A DNA stretch of 64,000 nucleotides, taken from the NCBI RefSeq assembly GCF_002732165.1, contig NZ_MRZO01000002.1, forward strand, positions 124,001 through 188,000. The letters run 5' to 3'. The stretch comes from Staphylococcus xylosus (lineage in GTDB: Bacteria; Bacillota; Bacilli; Staphylococcales; Staphylococcaceae). Both the position numbers and the translations under genes were made by a program. The notes beneath the pieces are model-generated. The model was not told the DNA's origin and searched no databases. It saw nothing but the letters and a program-made list of their open reading frames with translations. Position 1 is the first letter of the stretch; every line of letters starts with the position of its first letter. Of this stretch, positions 27,738-36,710 are shown piece after piece.

Positions 27738-28577
27738 TTAGTCATTGTTATATTTGTTATTCAATTGATGTATTAAGCGTTTGAATTCTGCTTCAGATTT
27801 AAATTCAAACGTAATTTGTCCTTTAGTCTTGTTTGTAGATATCGCTACATTTGACCCGTACTGTTCTTTTAGTTGTCTCTCTTGTTGGCGAATAAATTTT
27901 GGTTTCGTAGCCTTCGGATTTTCAATTTCTTGTTCTTTTTTGCTACTGAAGCGTGTAGTTACATATTGCTCTAATTCTCTTACACTCCATGACTCCTTAT
28001 GAGCTTTATTAGCGATTTGTTGCATTTTTTGCGTATCTTTGACAATCAATAAAGTGCGTCCATGTGCACCAGATAGCGTACCATTTTTCACCATATCAGA
28101 GACTGATTTAGGCAAGTGCAACAAGCGCAACATATTTGCTATATAAGGTCTTGATTTACTTAGACGCTGTGCAACTGCTTGTTGTGTTAGGTTTAAATCA
28201 TCCATCAGTTTACGGTAACTTTCTGCTTCTTCAATTGCATTTAAATCTTCACGTTGTAAATTTTCTATAATAGCTAGTTCCATCATATCTTCGTCTGTTA
28301 GTGATTTTATGATTGCAGGAACTTCTCTTAAACCGGCAATACTAGCAGCTCTAAAACGTCTTTCACCTACAACGATATGATAACCAGCAATTGTTTTTCT
28401 TAACACGATTGGTTGAAGGATACCATGTAATTTAATAGATTCAGCAAGATCTTTTAAACGTTCCTCATCAAATGTTTTACGCGGTTGATATGGATTAGCT
28501 TTAATATCTTGAATTTTTATATTTTGAACTTGTGCATCTGCTTCTAAAGTTAACCTTTGATCTAGTTCATTTTCGAT
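27738..28577 (-). CDS. ParB/Spo0J-family protein with no standard start codon
   Basis: ParB-like DNA-binding CTPase-family protein of 279 residues, in the same position next to metI as spo0J in S. aureus. The N-terminal NPYQPRKTF (about 32-40) and the CTP/partner box VVGERRFRAA (about 70) are present, then the helix-turn-helix LTQQAVAQRLSKSRPYIANMLRLL and a basic C-terminus. The conserved frame extends 57 codons upstream of the first GTG (28406) but contains no ATG, GTG, TTG or CTG. The best-placed start is ATC at 28577-28575, 6 nt after GTAGGTG. Either initiation is non-canonical or a start mutation has shortened the protein to 222 residues, which would lose part of the nuclease/CTPase domain. 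Confidence 0.8.
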   Translation of the reverse strand: MENELDQRLTLEADAQVQNIKIQDIKANPYQPRKTFDEERLKDLAESIKLHGILQPIVLRKTIAGYHIVVGERRFRAASIAGLREVPAIIKSLTDEDMMELAIIENLQREDLNAIEEAESYRKLMDDLNLTQQAVAQRLSKSRPYIANMLRLLHLPKSVSDMVKNGTLSGAHGRTLLIVKDTQKMQQIANKAHKESWSVRELEQYVTTRFSSKKEQEIENPKATKPKFIRQQERQLKEQYGSNVAISTNKTKGQITFEFKSEAEFKRLIHQLNNKYNND

Positions 28578-28706
28578 TTTTAAACACCTACTTCCCTTAT
28601 CATCATCAGAATGATGTATGTGCTCATACGCTCATTATATCATCACTACAAAACCATAAAAGACAACAAGCAATATTTAGTTTAATCTAAATTTTCAGAA
28701 AAGTTA

Positions 28707-28735
28707 TTGACAAATGTAATTTTAATGTGTAACCT
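28707..28735 (+). promoter_or_regulatory. Probable promoter of the met leader
   Basis: Perfect TTGACA, 17-bp spacer, TAACCT with a TG two bases upstream. It is correctly placed for the T-box leader transcript. Confidence 0.5.
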
Positions 28736-28799
28736 TGGGTATATCAAATTCGTAAATCACATATTTCACACACAGTAACAAGGAAAGTAAAACTTACAC

Positions 28800-29187
28800 T
28801 ACTGACACAGAGAGTCTTTGATACGCTGAAAGAAGACACGGAAAGAAAGTTTGAAAATGGCCTTTGAGTGTTGATGCCAATATGAGGTATCAACGGGATC
28901 GCCCGTTATAGCGATACAGTATTAACATTTTGTTAAATGGCGTACTGGATTTTTCCACACGTCGTATATTTCGTTAATACTCATTTTATCCCAACATAAG
29001 ATGAGTTTTTATTTTTTATCGAAAATACGATATCACGATTCAGACAACGCTAATCATTCAACAATTTGGCGTACTGGATAAGGTTACTTTAGTGATAAAG
29101 TAGCAAACAAAGGTGGTACCGCGAGCTAAGCTTTCGTCCTTTACATCCGAATAATTCGGGTTTAAAGGACGGAAGCTTTTTTATTTT
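28800..29187 (+). promoter_or_regulatory. T-box riboswitch controlling methionine genes
   Basis: An untranslated leader of nearly 400 nt before metI. The T-box core AAGGTGGTACCGCG at 29110-29123 binds the acceptor end of uncharged tRNA, and is followed by a terminator that can refold into an antiterminator. The operon makes methionine; S. aureus has an equivalent leader sensing initiator tRNA-Met. AUG triplets at 28873 and 28882 are specifier candidates. Stem I start and end are approximate. A 13-nt direct repeat (TGGCGTACTGGAT) occurs at 28938 and 29077. Confidence 0.9.
29128..29187 (+). terminator. Leader terminator of the T-box
   Basis: AAGCTTTCGTCCTTT pairs with AAAGGACGGAAGCTT, followed by a T run. 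It is the off-state structure of the riboswitch, 20 bp before metI. Confidence 0.9.
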
Positions 29188-29206
29188 AACAAGGAGGTTA
29201 ACAATT

Positions 29207-30310
29207 ATGAAAAATACTGAATTCGCACAGATCGCACTTTCACAAGATCATACAGGAGCAATCGCTAATCCAATATACTTATCTACAGCCTATCAACACC
29301 CTAAGCTCGGAGCGTCAACAGGATATGACTATACAAGAACTAAAAACCCTACACGTTCGGCTTTTGAAGAAGCATTTGCAAAACTTGAAAGAGGTGCTGC
29401 TTCATTTGCAACATCCAGTGGCATGTCTGCCATTCAATTAATTTGTAACTTATTCAAATCTGGCGATGAAATTCTAGTTTCTTTCGACTTATATGGTGGT
29501 ACTTTTAGACTTTTTGATTTTTATGAGCAGCAATACGGTATACATTTCAAATATGTTGACTTCCTAAATTATGAAGAAGTAGAGCAAAGTATTACAGAAA
29601 ACACAAAAGCACTTTTTATCGAACCAATTTCTAATCCACAAATGATAGAAGTAGATATTGACCCATATTACATTTTAAGTAAAAAATTCAATCTACTATC
29701 TATCATAGATAACACATTTTTAACACCATATCTTTCAACACCACTTGAAGAAGGTGCAGATATCGTTTTACATTCGGCTACAAAATATATCGGAGGCCAT
29801 AACGATGTACTCGCAGGTGTCGTAACTGTAAAAGATGAACAACTTGCAGAACAACTAGGGCAATTACACAACATGATAGGCGCAACGCTGTCACCTTTTG
29901 ATAGTTATCTATTGCAACGTGGATTAAAAACGCTGCATTTAAGAATGGATCGTTCTGAATATAATGCTAAATTACTTGCCGAACGATGTAATCAATTAGA
30001 AGCCATTGACCAAGTGCTCTACAGTGGACGTACTGGTATGTTGAGTTTAAGGCTGAACAAAGATTATAAAGCTGATAAATTTTTAGAACACTTAGAGGTT
30101 TGCATTTTCGCTGAAAGCTTAGGTGGCACTGAAACATTTATTACTTTCCCATATACACAAACACACGTAGATATGCCAGATGAAGAAAAGGATAAGCGCG
30201 GTATAGATGAATATCTATTAAGATTATCGATTGGCATTGAAAACTACGAAGATATTGAACAAGATATTATTCAAGCATTAGAAAAATCTAAACAAGGAGT
30301 GATTTTATGA
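29207..30310 (+). CDS. metI: Cystathionine gamma-synthase
   Basis: PLP enzyme of the Cys/Met metabolism family, 367 residues, joining cysteine and an O-acylated homoserine to form cystathionine. Motifs are SSGMSAIQ, DLYGGT, and the PLP lysine in HSATKYIGGHND (about residue 190). An AAGGAGG ribosome site follows the T-box terminator. Its last codons overlap the metC start by 4 nt (ATGA). First gene of the met operon. Confidence 0.93.
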   Translation: MKNTEFAQIALSQDHTGAIANPIYLSTAYQHPKLGASTGYDYTRTKNPTRSAFEEAFAKLERGAASFATSSGMSAIQLICNLFKSGDEILVSFDLYGGTFRLFDFYEQQYGIHFKYVDFLNYEEVEQSITENTKALFIEPISNPQMIEVDIDPYYILSKKFNLLSIIDNTFLTPYLSTPLEEGADIVLHSATKYIGGHNDVLAGVVTVKDEQLAEQLGQLHNMIGATLSPFDSYLLQRGLKTLHLRMDRSEYNAKLLAERCNQLEAIDQVLYSGRTGMLSLRLNKDYKADKFLEHLEVCIFAESLGGTETFITFPYTQTHVDMPDEEKDKRGIDEYLLRLSIGIENYEDIEQDIIQALEKSKQGVIL

Positions 30311-31482
30311 GTTTATCAAAAGAAACAGAAGTAATATTCGATGCGCATAGAGGGATTGACTATAATTCAGCAAATCCTCCCTTATACGATTCTTCAACAT
30401 TTCACCAACAAGTTCTAGGTGGAGATGCTCAATATGATTATGCTAGAAGTGGCAATCCAAACCGTGCTCTTTTAGAAGAAAAGCTAGCTAAACTGGAAGG
30501 TGGCAGTCATGCCTTTGCCTACGCTTCTGGCATTGCAGCAATTTCAGCAGTGTTACTCACGTTAAATGCTGGTGATCATGTCATTCTGCCAGATGATGTT
30601 TATGGTGGTACATTCAGATTGACCGAACAAATATTAACACGCTTTAACATTCAATTTTCTACTGTAGATACAACGCACTTAAAAGAAATTGAAAATGCGA
30701 TCCAAGACAATACGAAATTAATATATATTGAAACGCCATCAAATCCATTATTTAAAATTACAGATATTCGAGGAGCAGCAGATATTGCCAGAAACAACAA
30801 TCTTTTACTCGCTGTCGACAATACCTTTATGACGCCACTAGGCCAATCACCATTAGCACTCGGCGCAGATGTTGTTGTACATAGCGCCACTAAATTCCTA
30901 GGTGGCCACAGTGACATTATTGCTGGCGTAGCTGTTACTAACAATCAAGCACTCGCTGACGCGCTTTACCTATTACAAAATGGTACTGGTAATGCGTTAT
31001 CTGCACAAGATAGTTGGACATTGGCTAAACATTTAAAAACTTTACCTGTTCGTTTTCAACAATCTGTTGAAAATGCCAAACAAATCTATGAATTCTTAGC
31101 ACAATGTGAGCAAATCTCAGAAGTCTATTACCCAGGAAATAGCGAGCTACACTTGTCTCAATCACATCATGGTGGTGCTGTCTTAGGTTTCAGATTGAAA
31201 GATGAGACAAAAGCACAAGCATTTGTCGATGCCTTATCATTACCTTTAGTTTCAGTAAGTTTAGGAGGCGTTGAAACAATTCTCTCTCATCCAGCTACGA
31301 TGTCACATGCAGCTGTACCTAAAGCAGTACGTGAAGAACGTAATATCACATTTGGGTTATTTAGATTGAGTGTCGGATTAGAATCAGCCGACGAATTGAT
31401 TTCAGATTTAAATTACGCATTTAAGGAGGCCTTCAATGAGTCAACTACTCGACAAACTAAAATCCAACATATTAGTAGCTGA
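30307..31482 (+). CDS. metC: Cystathionine beta-lyase
   Basis: PLP enzyme of 391 residues cleaving cystathionine to homocysteine, pyruvate and ammonia. YDYARSGNPNR and the PLP lysine in HSATKFLGGHSD (about residue 197) are intact. It is a paralog of the preceding MetI; operon position and order support the assignment of which is which. It overlaps metF by 47 nt. Confidence 0.92.
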   Translation: MSLSKETEVIFDAHRGIDYNSANPPLYDSSTFHQQVLGGDAQYDYARSGNPNRALLEEKLAKLEGGSHAFAYASGIAAISAVLLTLNAGDHVILPDDVYGGTFRLTEQILTRFNIQFSTVDTTHLKEIENAIQDNTKLIYIETPSNPLFKITDIRGAADIARNNNLLLAVDNTFMTPLGQSPLALGADVVVHSATKFLGGHSDIIAGVAVTNNQALADALYLLQNGTGNALSAQDSWTLAKHLKTLPVRFQQSVENAKQIYEFLAQCEQISEVYYPGNSELHLSQSHHGGAVLGFRLKDETKAQAFVDALSLPLVSVSLGGVETILSHPATMSHAAVPKAVREERNITFGLFRLSVGLESADELISDLNYAFKEAFNESTTRQTKIQHISS

Positions 31483-33277
31483 TGGCGCTATCGGTACGAT
31501 CCTTTACTCTGAAGGTCTAGACACTTGCCCTGAAGCATATAACTTAAATCATCCAGATAAAGTTGAACGCATTCACCGCACATATATTGAAGCTGGTGCA
31601 GATATTATTCAAACCAATACGTATGGTGCAAATTTTGAAAAGTTAAAAGTTTTTGGTTTAGAACATAGAGTGAAAGACATTCACCAAGCAGCAGTTCAAA
31701 TTGCCAAAAAAGCAGCAAATGGTGATACTTTCATCTTAGGAACAGTCGGTGGTTTTAGAGGTATTAAACAAGAAGATTTAGAGCTATCTTCTATTCAATA
31801 TCACACTGAAATTCAAGTAGAAACCTTAGTCAATGCTGGTGTAGATGGCATTCTCTTTGAAACCTACTATGATTTGCAAGAACTTACTAATATTATTAAG
31901 GCTACAAAGAGTAAATACGATATTCCAATTATCGCTCAACTAACCGCATTAAATACAAATTATTTAAGAGATGGTACTGAAATCAATCAAGCACTACAAC
32001 AAGTAACTGCAAGCGGTGCAGATGTGGTCGGATTAAACTGTCACCATGGTCCACACCATATGCAGCAATCCTTTTCACACATCGAATTACCAGAAGGTGC
32101 ATATTTATCTTGTTACCCAAATGCAAGCCTATTAGATATTGAAAATAGCCAATTTAAATATAGCGATAATGCATCTTATTTTGGTAAAGTCGCTGAACAA
32201 TTAATTAACGAAGGCGTAAGACTTATTGGTGGTTGTTGTGGTACAACACCTGAACATATCCAATATATTAAATCATCCGTAGCCGGTTTAAACCCTGTTA
32301 CTAAAAAAGATGTTATACCGATTACAAAATATATCAATAACACAGAAAAAGAACCCAAAAAACAGAACCTTAAATCAAAAGTTGAAAATCGTCCTACTAT
32401 CATTGTGGAGTTGGATACGCCAAAGCACCTTGACACAGAAACATTTTTCAGAAATATCAAAAAACTTGATGATGCAAAGATTGATGCCGTCACTTTAGCA
32501 GATAATTCATTAGCAACGGTCCGCATTAGCAATGTGGCTGCTGCAAGCATTATTAAACAGCGCTATGATATCGAACCATTGGTCCATATCACTTGTCGCG
32601 ACAGAAATCTCATCGGATTGCAATCTCACCTATTAGGGTTGTCGTTACTAGATATCAACGAAATTTTAACAATTACTGGTGATCCTTCAAAGATTGGTCA
32701 TTTACCGGGGGCAACCAATGTTTATGATGTTAATTCTAAAGGGCTAACCGAAATTGCCTTACGTTTTAACCAAGGTATTAACACTGATGGTGATGCGCTG
32801 AAGACAAAGACAAACTTCAACATCGCAGGTGCTTTTGATCCAAACGTAAGAAAGTTAGACGGTGCAGTTAGACGCTTAGAGAAAAAGTTAGAGAGCGGCA
32901 TGCACTACTTCATAACTCAGCCAGTCTATAGCAAAGAAAAAATTAAAGAAGTTTACGAAGCGACGAAACACTTAGACGTCCCCTTCTTTATAGGTATAAT
33001 GCCCGTTACAAGCTATAACAACGCATTATTCTTACACAACGAAGTACCTGGCATTAAATTATCAGAAACAATATTAGAACAATTTGAAGCAGTCAAAGAT
33101 GATAAAGCCAAAACAAAGGCTTTAAGTCTCAAACTTTCAAAAGAATTGATTGACACCGTACACGAGTATTTCAATGGTTTGTATTTAATTACACCATTTC
33201 AAAAAGTCGATTACACATTAGAACTTGCAAACTATTCAAAAACAATTACTTTAACTAAACAGGAGGCAATATTATGA
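31436..33277 (+). CDS. metF: Bifunctional homocysteine S-methyltransferase / methylenetetrahydrofolate reductase
   Basis: Fusion of 613 residues. The N-terminal half is a zinc-dependent homocysteine methyltransferase-like domain: DGAIGTIL at 16, zinc ligands in GLNCHH (about 200) and [10 protein letters not shown] (about 265). The C-terminal half, from about 320, is a methylenetetrahydrofolate reductase flavoprotein ([25 protein letters not shown]). It supplies methyl-tetrahydrofolate to MetE. AAGGAGG precedes the ATG inside metC. Confidence 0.92.
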   Translation: MSQLLDKLKSNILVADGAIGTILYSEGLDTCPEAYNLNHPDKVERIHRTYIEAGADIIQTNTYGANFEKLKVFGLEHRVKDIHQAAVQIAKKAANGDTFILGTVGGFRGIKQEDLELSSIQYHTEIQVETLVNAGVDGILFETYYDLQELTNIIKATKSKYDIPIIAQLTALNTNYLRDGTEINQALQQVTASGADVVGLNCHHGPHHMQQSFSHIELPEGAYLSCYPNASLLDIENSQFKYSDNASYFGKVAEQLINEGVRLIGGCCGTTPEHIQYIKSSVAGLNPVTKKDVIPITKYINNTEKEPKKQNLKSKVENRPTIIVELDTPKHLDTETFFRNIKKLDDAKIDAVTLADNSLATVRISNVAAASIIKQRYDIEPLVHITCRDRNLIGLQSHLLGLSLLDINEILTITGDPSKIGHLPGATNVYDVNSKGLTEIALRFNQGINTDGDALKTKTNFNIAGAFDPNVRKLDGAVRRLEKKLESGMHYFITQPVYSKEKIKEVYEATKHLDVPFFIGIMPVTSYNNALFLHNEVPGIKLSETILEQFEAVKDDKAKTKALSLKLSKELIDTVHEYFNGLYLITPFQKVDYTLELANYSKTITLTKQEAIL

Positions 33278-35517
33278 CAATTAAAACATCAAATTTAGGT
33301 TTTCCAAGGTTAGGTAGAAAAAGAGAATGGAAGAAAGCAATCGAAGGATACTGGTCAAACAAATATGATTTAGAAACGCTTCACCAACAATTAACAGATT
33401 TACACAAAGAGAACTTATTACTCCAAAAAAATTACAATTTATCTAGTATTCCGGTTGGAGATTTCTCATTATATGACCATATCCTTGATACATCGTTACT
33501 CTTTAATATCATCCCTGAACGCTTTCAAGGTAAAGACGTAGATGATGATTTATTATTCGATATTGCCAGAGGTAATAAAGAACATGTTGCAAGTGCATTA
33601 ATCAAATGGTTCAACACAAACTATCACTATATCGTTCCAGAATGGGATCATGCTGAACCTAAATTAAATAAAAACGTGTTACTTGAGCGTTTCAACTATG
33701 CACAATCACTTAATATAAATGCGCATCCAGTTATTGTAGGCCCAATTACATTTGTTAAATTATCTAAAGGTGGCACGCAGTCATTTGAAGAAAAAATAAA
33801 TACACTTTTACCATTATATAAAGAAGTTCTACAATCATTAGTTGACGCAGGTGCTGAATATATTCAAATCGATGAGCCAGCATTAGTTACCGACGATAGC
33901 TCGGAATATGAAACTATCACACAAGCTGCCTATGATTATTTCTCTGAGGCTGGTTTAGGTGAACACTTAGTACTACAAACTTATTTCGAACGTGTTAACT
34001 TGAAATTCTTAAATGGTCTCCCTGTTAAAGGGTTAGGTTTAGATTTCGTACATGACAATGGATTTAATCTACAACAAATTAAAGCAGGCGATTTAGACAG
34101 CTCTAAAACACTTCATGCAGGAATTATCGACGGCCGTAACGTTTGGGCTGCTGATATTGAAGCTAAAAAAGAACTAATTGAAACGTTACAAGCATATTCA
34201 AATGACCTTGTCATCCAGCCTTCATCTTCACTATTACACGTTCCTGTGTCACTAGATGATGAAACACTAGATACTTCAATCGCTGAAGGTTTGAGTTTCG
34301 CTACCGAAAAATTAGATGAATTAGATGCACTCAGACGCTTATTCAATGATAGCGATGATTCAAAATATAATGAGTTGAAGGCACGTTATGAACGTTTCCA
34401 AAACCAATCATTTAAAAATCTTGAATACGATTTTGATAGTGTACGTACTTCAAGACAATCAGCTTTTAAAGAACGTAAAAAAGCACAAGACGCACGCCTA
34501 AATTTACCAGATTTACCAACAACGACGATTGGTTCTTTCCCACAATCTCAAGAGGTTCGTAAGTATCGCGCAGATTGGAAAAATAGTCGTATCACAGATG
34601 CAGCATATAAAGACTTCTTAAAAAATGAGATTGCTCGTTGGATTAAAATTCAAGAAGACATTGGTCTAGATGTTCTTGTACATGGTGAATTCGAACGTAA
34701 CGATATGGTAGAATTCTTTGGTGAAAAACTACAAGGTTTCCTAGTAACGAAATACGGTTGGGTACAATCATACGGTTCACGTGCGGTTAAGCCACCAGTT
34801 ATTTATGGAGATGTAAAATGGACAGAACCACTTACTGTCAAAGAAACACTATATGCGCAAAGTTTAACTGACAAACCAGTTAAAGGTATGTTAACTGGCC
34901 CTGTCACTATTTTAAACTGGTCATTTGAACGTGTTGATTTGCCACGTGAAGATGTCCAAGATCAAATCGCATTAGCAATTAATGAAGAAGTATTAGCACT
35001 TGAAAACGAAGGTATTCAAATCATCCAAGTTGATGAACCTGCTTTAAGAGAAGGCTTACCGCTTCGTTCAGAGTATCATGCAGACTATTTAGATAAAGCA
35101 GTTCGTTCATTCAAACTATCAACATCTTCAGTCGCTGATGAAACACAAATTCATACACATATGTGTTATTCTCAGTTTGGTCAAATCATTCATGCAATTT
35201 ACGACTTAGATGCAGACGTCATTTCTATTGAAACATCACGTAGCCATGGTGATTTAATTCAAGACTTTGAAGACATCACATACGATTTAGGTATCGGTTT
35301 AGGTGTATATGATATTCATAGTCCACGTATTCCAACTGAATCAGAAATTACAGAAGCAATTAACCGTGCTTTACAAGAAATTGATCGTTCACTATTCTGG
35401 GTAAACCCTGACTGTGGTTTGAAAACACGTAAAGAAGATGAAGTTAAAGAAGCACTTAGCGTGTTAGTAAATTCCGTAGATAAATTACGTAAATCAACAA
35501 ATACTGCAACTGTTTAA
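33274..35517 (+). CDS. metE: Cobalamin-independent methionine synthase
   Basis: Protein of 747 residues transferring the methyl group of 5-methyltetrahydrofolate to homocysteine. It has the duplicated barrel fold, N-terminal [14 protein letters not shown] with its folate-contacting residues, and the catalytic half starting at [10 protein letters not shown]. Zinc ligands are in HMCYSQFG (about 630-637) and NPDCGLKTR (about 713). The start overlaps the metF stop by 4 nt. No cobalamin-dependent MetH is in the window. Confidence 0.95.
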   Translation: MTIKTSNLGFPRLGRKREWKKAIEGYWSNKYDLETLHQQLTDLHKENLLLQKNYNLSSIPVGDFSLYDHILDTSLLFNIIPERFQGKDVDDDLLFDIARGNKEHVASALIKWFNTNYHYIVPEWDHAEPKLNKNVLLERFNYAQSLNINAHPVIVGPITFVKLSKGGTQSFEEKINTLLPLYKEVLQSLVDAGAEYIQIDEPALVTDDSSEYETITQAAYDYFSEAGLGEHLVLQTYFERVNLKFLNGLPVKGLGLDFVHDNGFNLQQIKAGDLDSSKTLHAGIIDGRNVWAADIEAKKELIETLQAYSNDLVIQPSSSLLHVPVSLDDETLDTSIAEGLSFATEKLDELDALRRLFNDSDDSKYNELKARYERFQNQSFKNLEYDFDSVRTSRQSAFKERKKAQDARLNLPDLPTTTIGSFPQSQEVRKYRADWKNSRITDAAYKDFLKNEIARWIKIQEDIGLDVLVHGEFERNDMVEFFGEKLQGFLVTKYGWVQSYGSRAVKPPVIYGDVKWTEPLTVKETLYAQSLTDKPVKGMLTGPVTILNWSFERVDLPREDVQDQIALAINEEVLALENEGIQIIQVDEPALREGLPLRSEYHADYLDKAVRSFKLSTSSVADETQIHTHMCYSQFGQIIHAIYDLDADVISIETSRSHGDLIQDFEDITYDLGIGLGVYDIHSPRIPTESEITEAINRALQEIDRSLFWVNPDCGLKTRKEDEVKEALSVLVNSVDKLRKSTNTATV

Positions 35518-35541
35518 TTATCAATCTTGTAGGTGATGCCA

Positions 35542-36282
35542 ATGAGTTATCCTTTATGGAAGCAATTAGAACAATTAAAATCATCAACGTGGGTCGACCT
35601 GACCCACACCTTTGATGAAACTATTCCCTGTTTCAGTGAATTTGAACGTGCCAAAGTTTCAACACTTTTCAATGTTCCAGACGATGGCTTTTATGTTCAA
35701 AATTGGAATATTGTAAGTCAGTATGGTACTCATATTGACGCCCCTATTCACTTTGTAGAAAATACACGTTACTTACATGAATTAAATTTAAAAGAATTAG
35801 CCCTACCACTTGTAGTTTTAGATTTTTCACAAAATGTAGCGGAAGATGCCGATTTTATTTTAACGCGTAGTCATATTGAACAATGGGAAGCTGAGCATGG
35901 CACAATTGAACCTGAGACATTTGTTGCCTTTCGCAGTGATTGGTCAAAACGTTGGCCAAATATCGAAGCATTTGAAAATAAAGACTCCGATGGTAACCAA
36001 CATTTACCAGGTTGGGGGCTAGACGCTTTGAAGTATTTACTTGAAGAACGTAAAGTTAAAGCGATTGGTCATGAAACTTTCGATACAGATGCCTCAGTAG
36101 ATATTGCAAAAAACGGTGACATCATAGGTGAACGTTACGTGTTAGGTCAAGACACCTACCAAGTTGAGCTACTAACCAATTTAGATCAATTGCCTAATCG
36201 AGGCGCAATCATTTATGCCATTAGCCCCAAACCGAAAGATGCACCAGGGTTCCCTGTTCGTGCATTCGCGATAAAACCTTAA
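35542..36282 (+). CDS. Cyclase-family (kynurenine formamidase-like) metal hydrolase
   Basis: Protein of 246 residues of the Cyclase family. The metal-binding signature is YGTHIDAPIHF (about 64-74), with upstream DLTHTFDETIP; both are intact. The ATG at 35542 is preferred to the GTG/ATG a few codons upstream, since TAGGTGAT is the ribosome site and overlaps those codons. It follows metE by 24 bp and is probably cotranscribed. The reaction is unknown: the family hydrolyses N-formylkynurenine, isatin or other amides. Its place after metE is where S. aureus has an mdh gene. Confidence 0.75.
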   Translation: MSYPLWKQLEQLKSSTWVDLTHTFDETIPCFSEFERAKVSTLFNVPDDGFYVQNWNIVSQYGTHIDAPIHFVENTRYLHELNLKELALPLVVLDFSQNVAEDADFILTRSHIEQWEAEHGTIEPETFVAFRSDWSKRWPNIEAFENKDSDGNQHLPGWGLDALKYLLEERKVKAIGHETFDTDASVDIAKNGDIIGERYVLGQDTYQVELLTNLDQLPNRGAIIYAISPKPKDAPGFPVRAFAIKP

Positions 36283-36311
36283 ACTTAAAACATAAGATTA
36301 GTACCATCCAT

Positions 36312-36350
36312 ATAAAGTCGAGGCATACATATATGTCTCGGACCTTTATT
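36312..36350. repeat. Intergenic hairpin repeat, copy 1
   Basis: Imperfect hairpin containing CGAGGCAT / ATGTCTCGGAC with AAAG/CTTT flanks, 30 bp after the cyclase gene. It is related to the copies at 41364 and 61255 and probably acts as a terminator. Confidence 0.55.
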
Positions 36351-36588
36351 AATACATCAACCTGAAGCAAATTATTCCTACACATAAAATCAAAGGTGCT
36401 CTTATTGATTTTCATGCTCATTATGTATTGTCTTTAGCCTAGTAAACATTTTGAACCAAACATTTGCGTTCCTAGTTATCTTTACCTGATTGTGAGTCAG
36501 AAATCTCTTTAGAACAATAAAGTTTTGGGTTCTTTTTATTTATTTCATAGTACAAAATATATAGGTCATTAGTTTGATTTTCCATAAA

Positions 36589-36603
36589 TGATAATCCATA
36601 TCA
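36589..36603 (+). promoter_or_regulatory. Fur-like box upstream of the second cysJ-like gene
   Basis: TGATAATCCATATCA matches 13 of 15 positions of the 7-1-7 Fur box TGATAATnATTATCA. It is embedded in AAATGATA-ATCCA-TATCATTT, perfect 8-bp arms. A TATAAT -10 box follows at 36626, so the box covers the -35 region. Confidence 0.6.
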
Positions 36604-36710
36604 TTTAAAATAATTTAATCAATGTTATAATTCAAGAAAATTCAATATAGTTTATTTTGGGTGTTTTCCACCTATTTTCTATATAAACACTATAAATAGA
36701 GGTGACTTTT

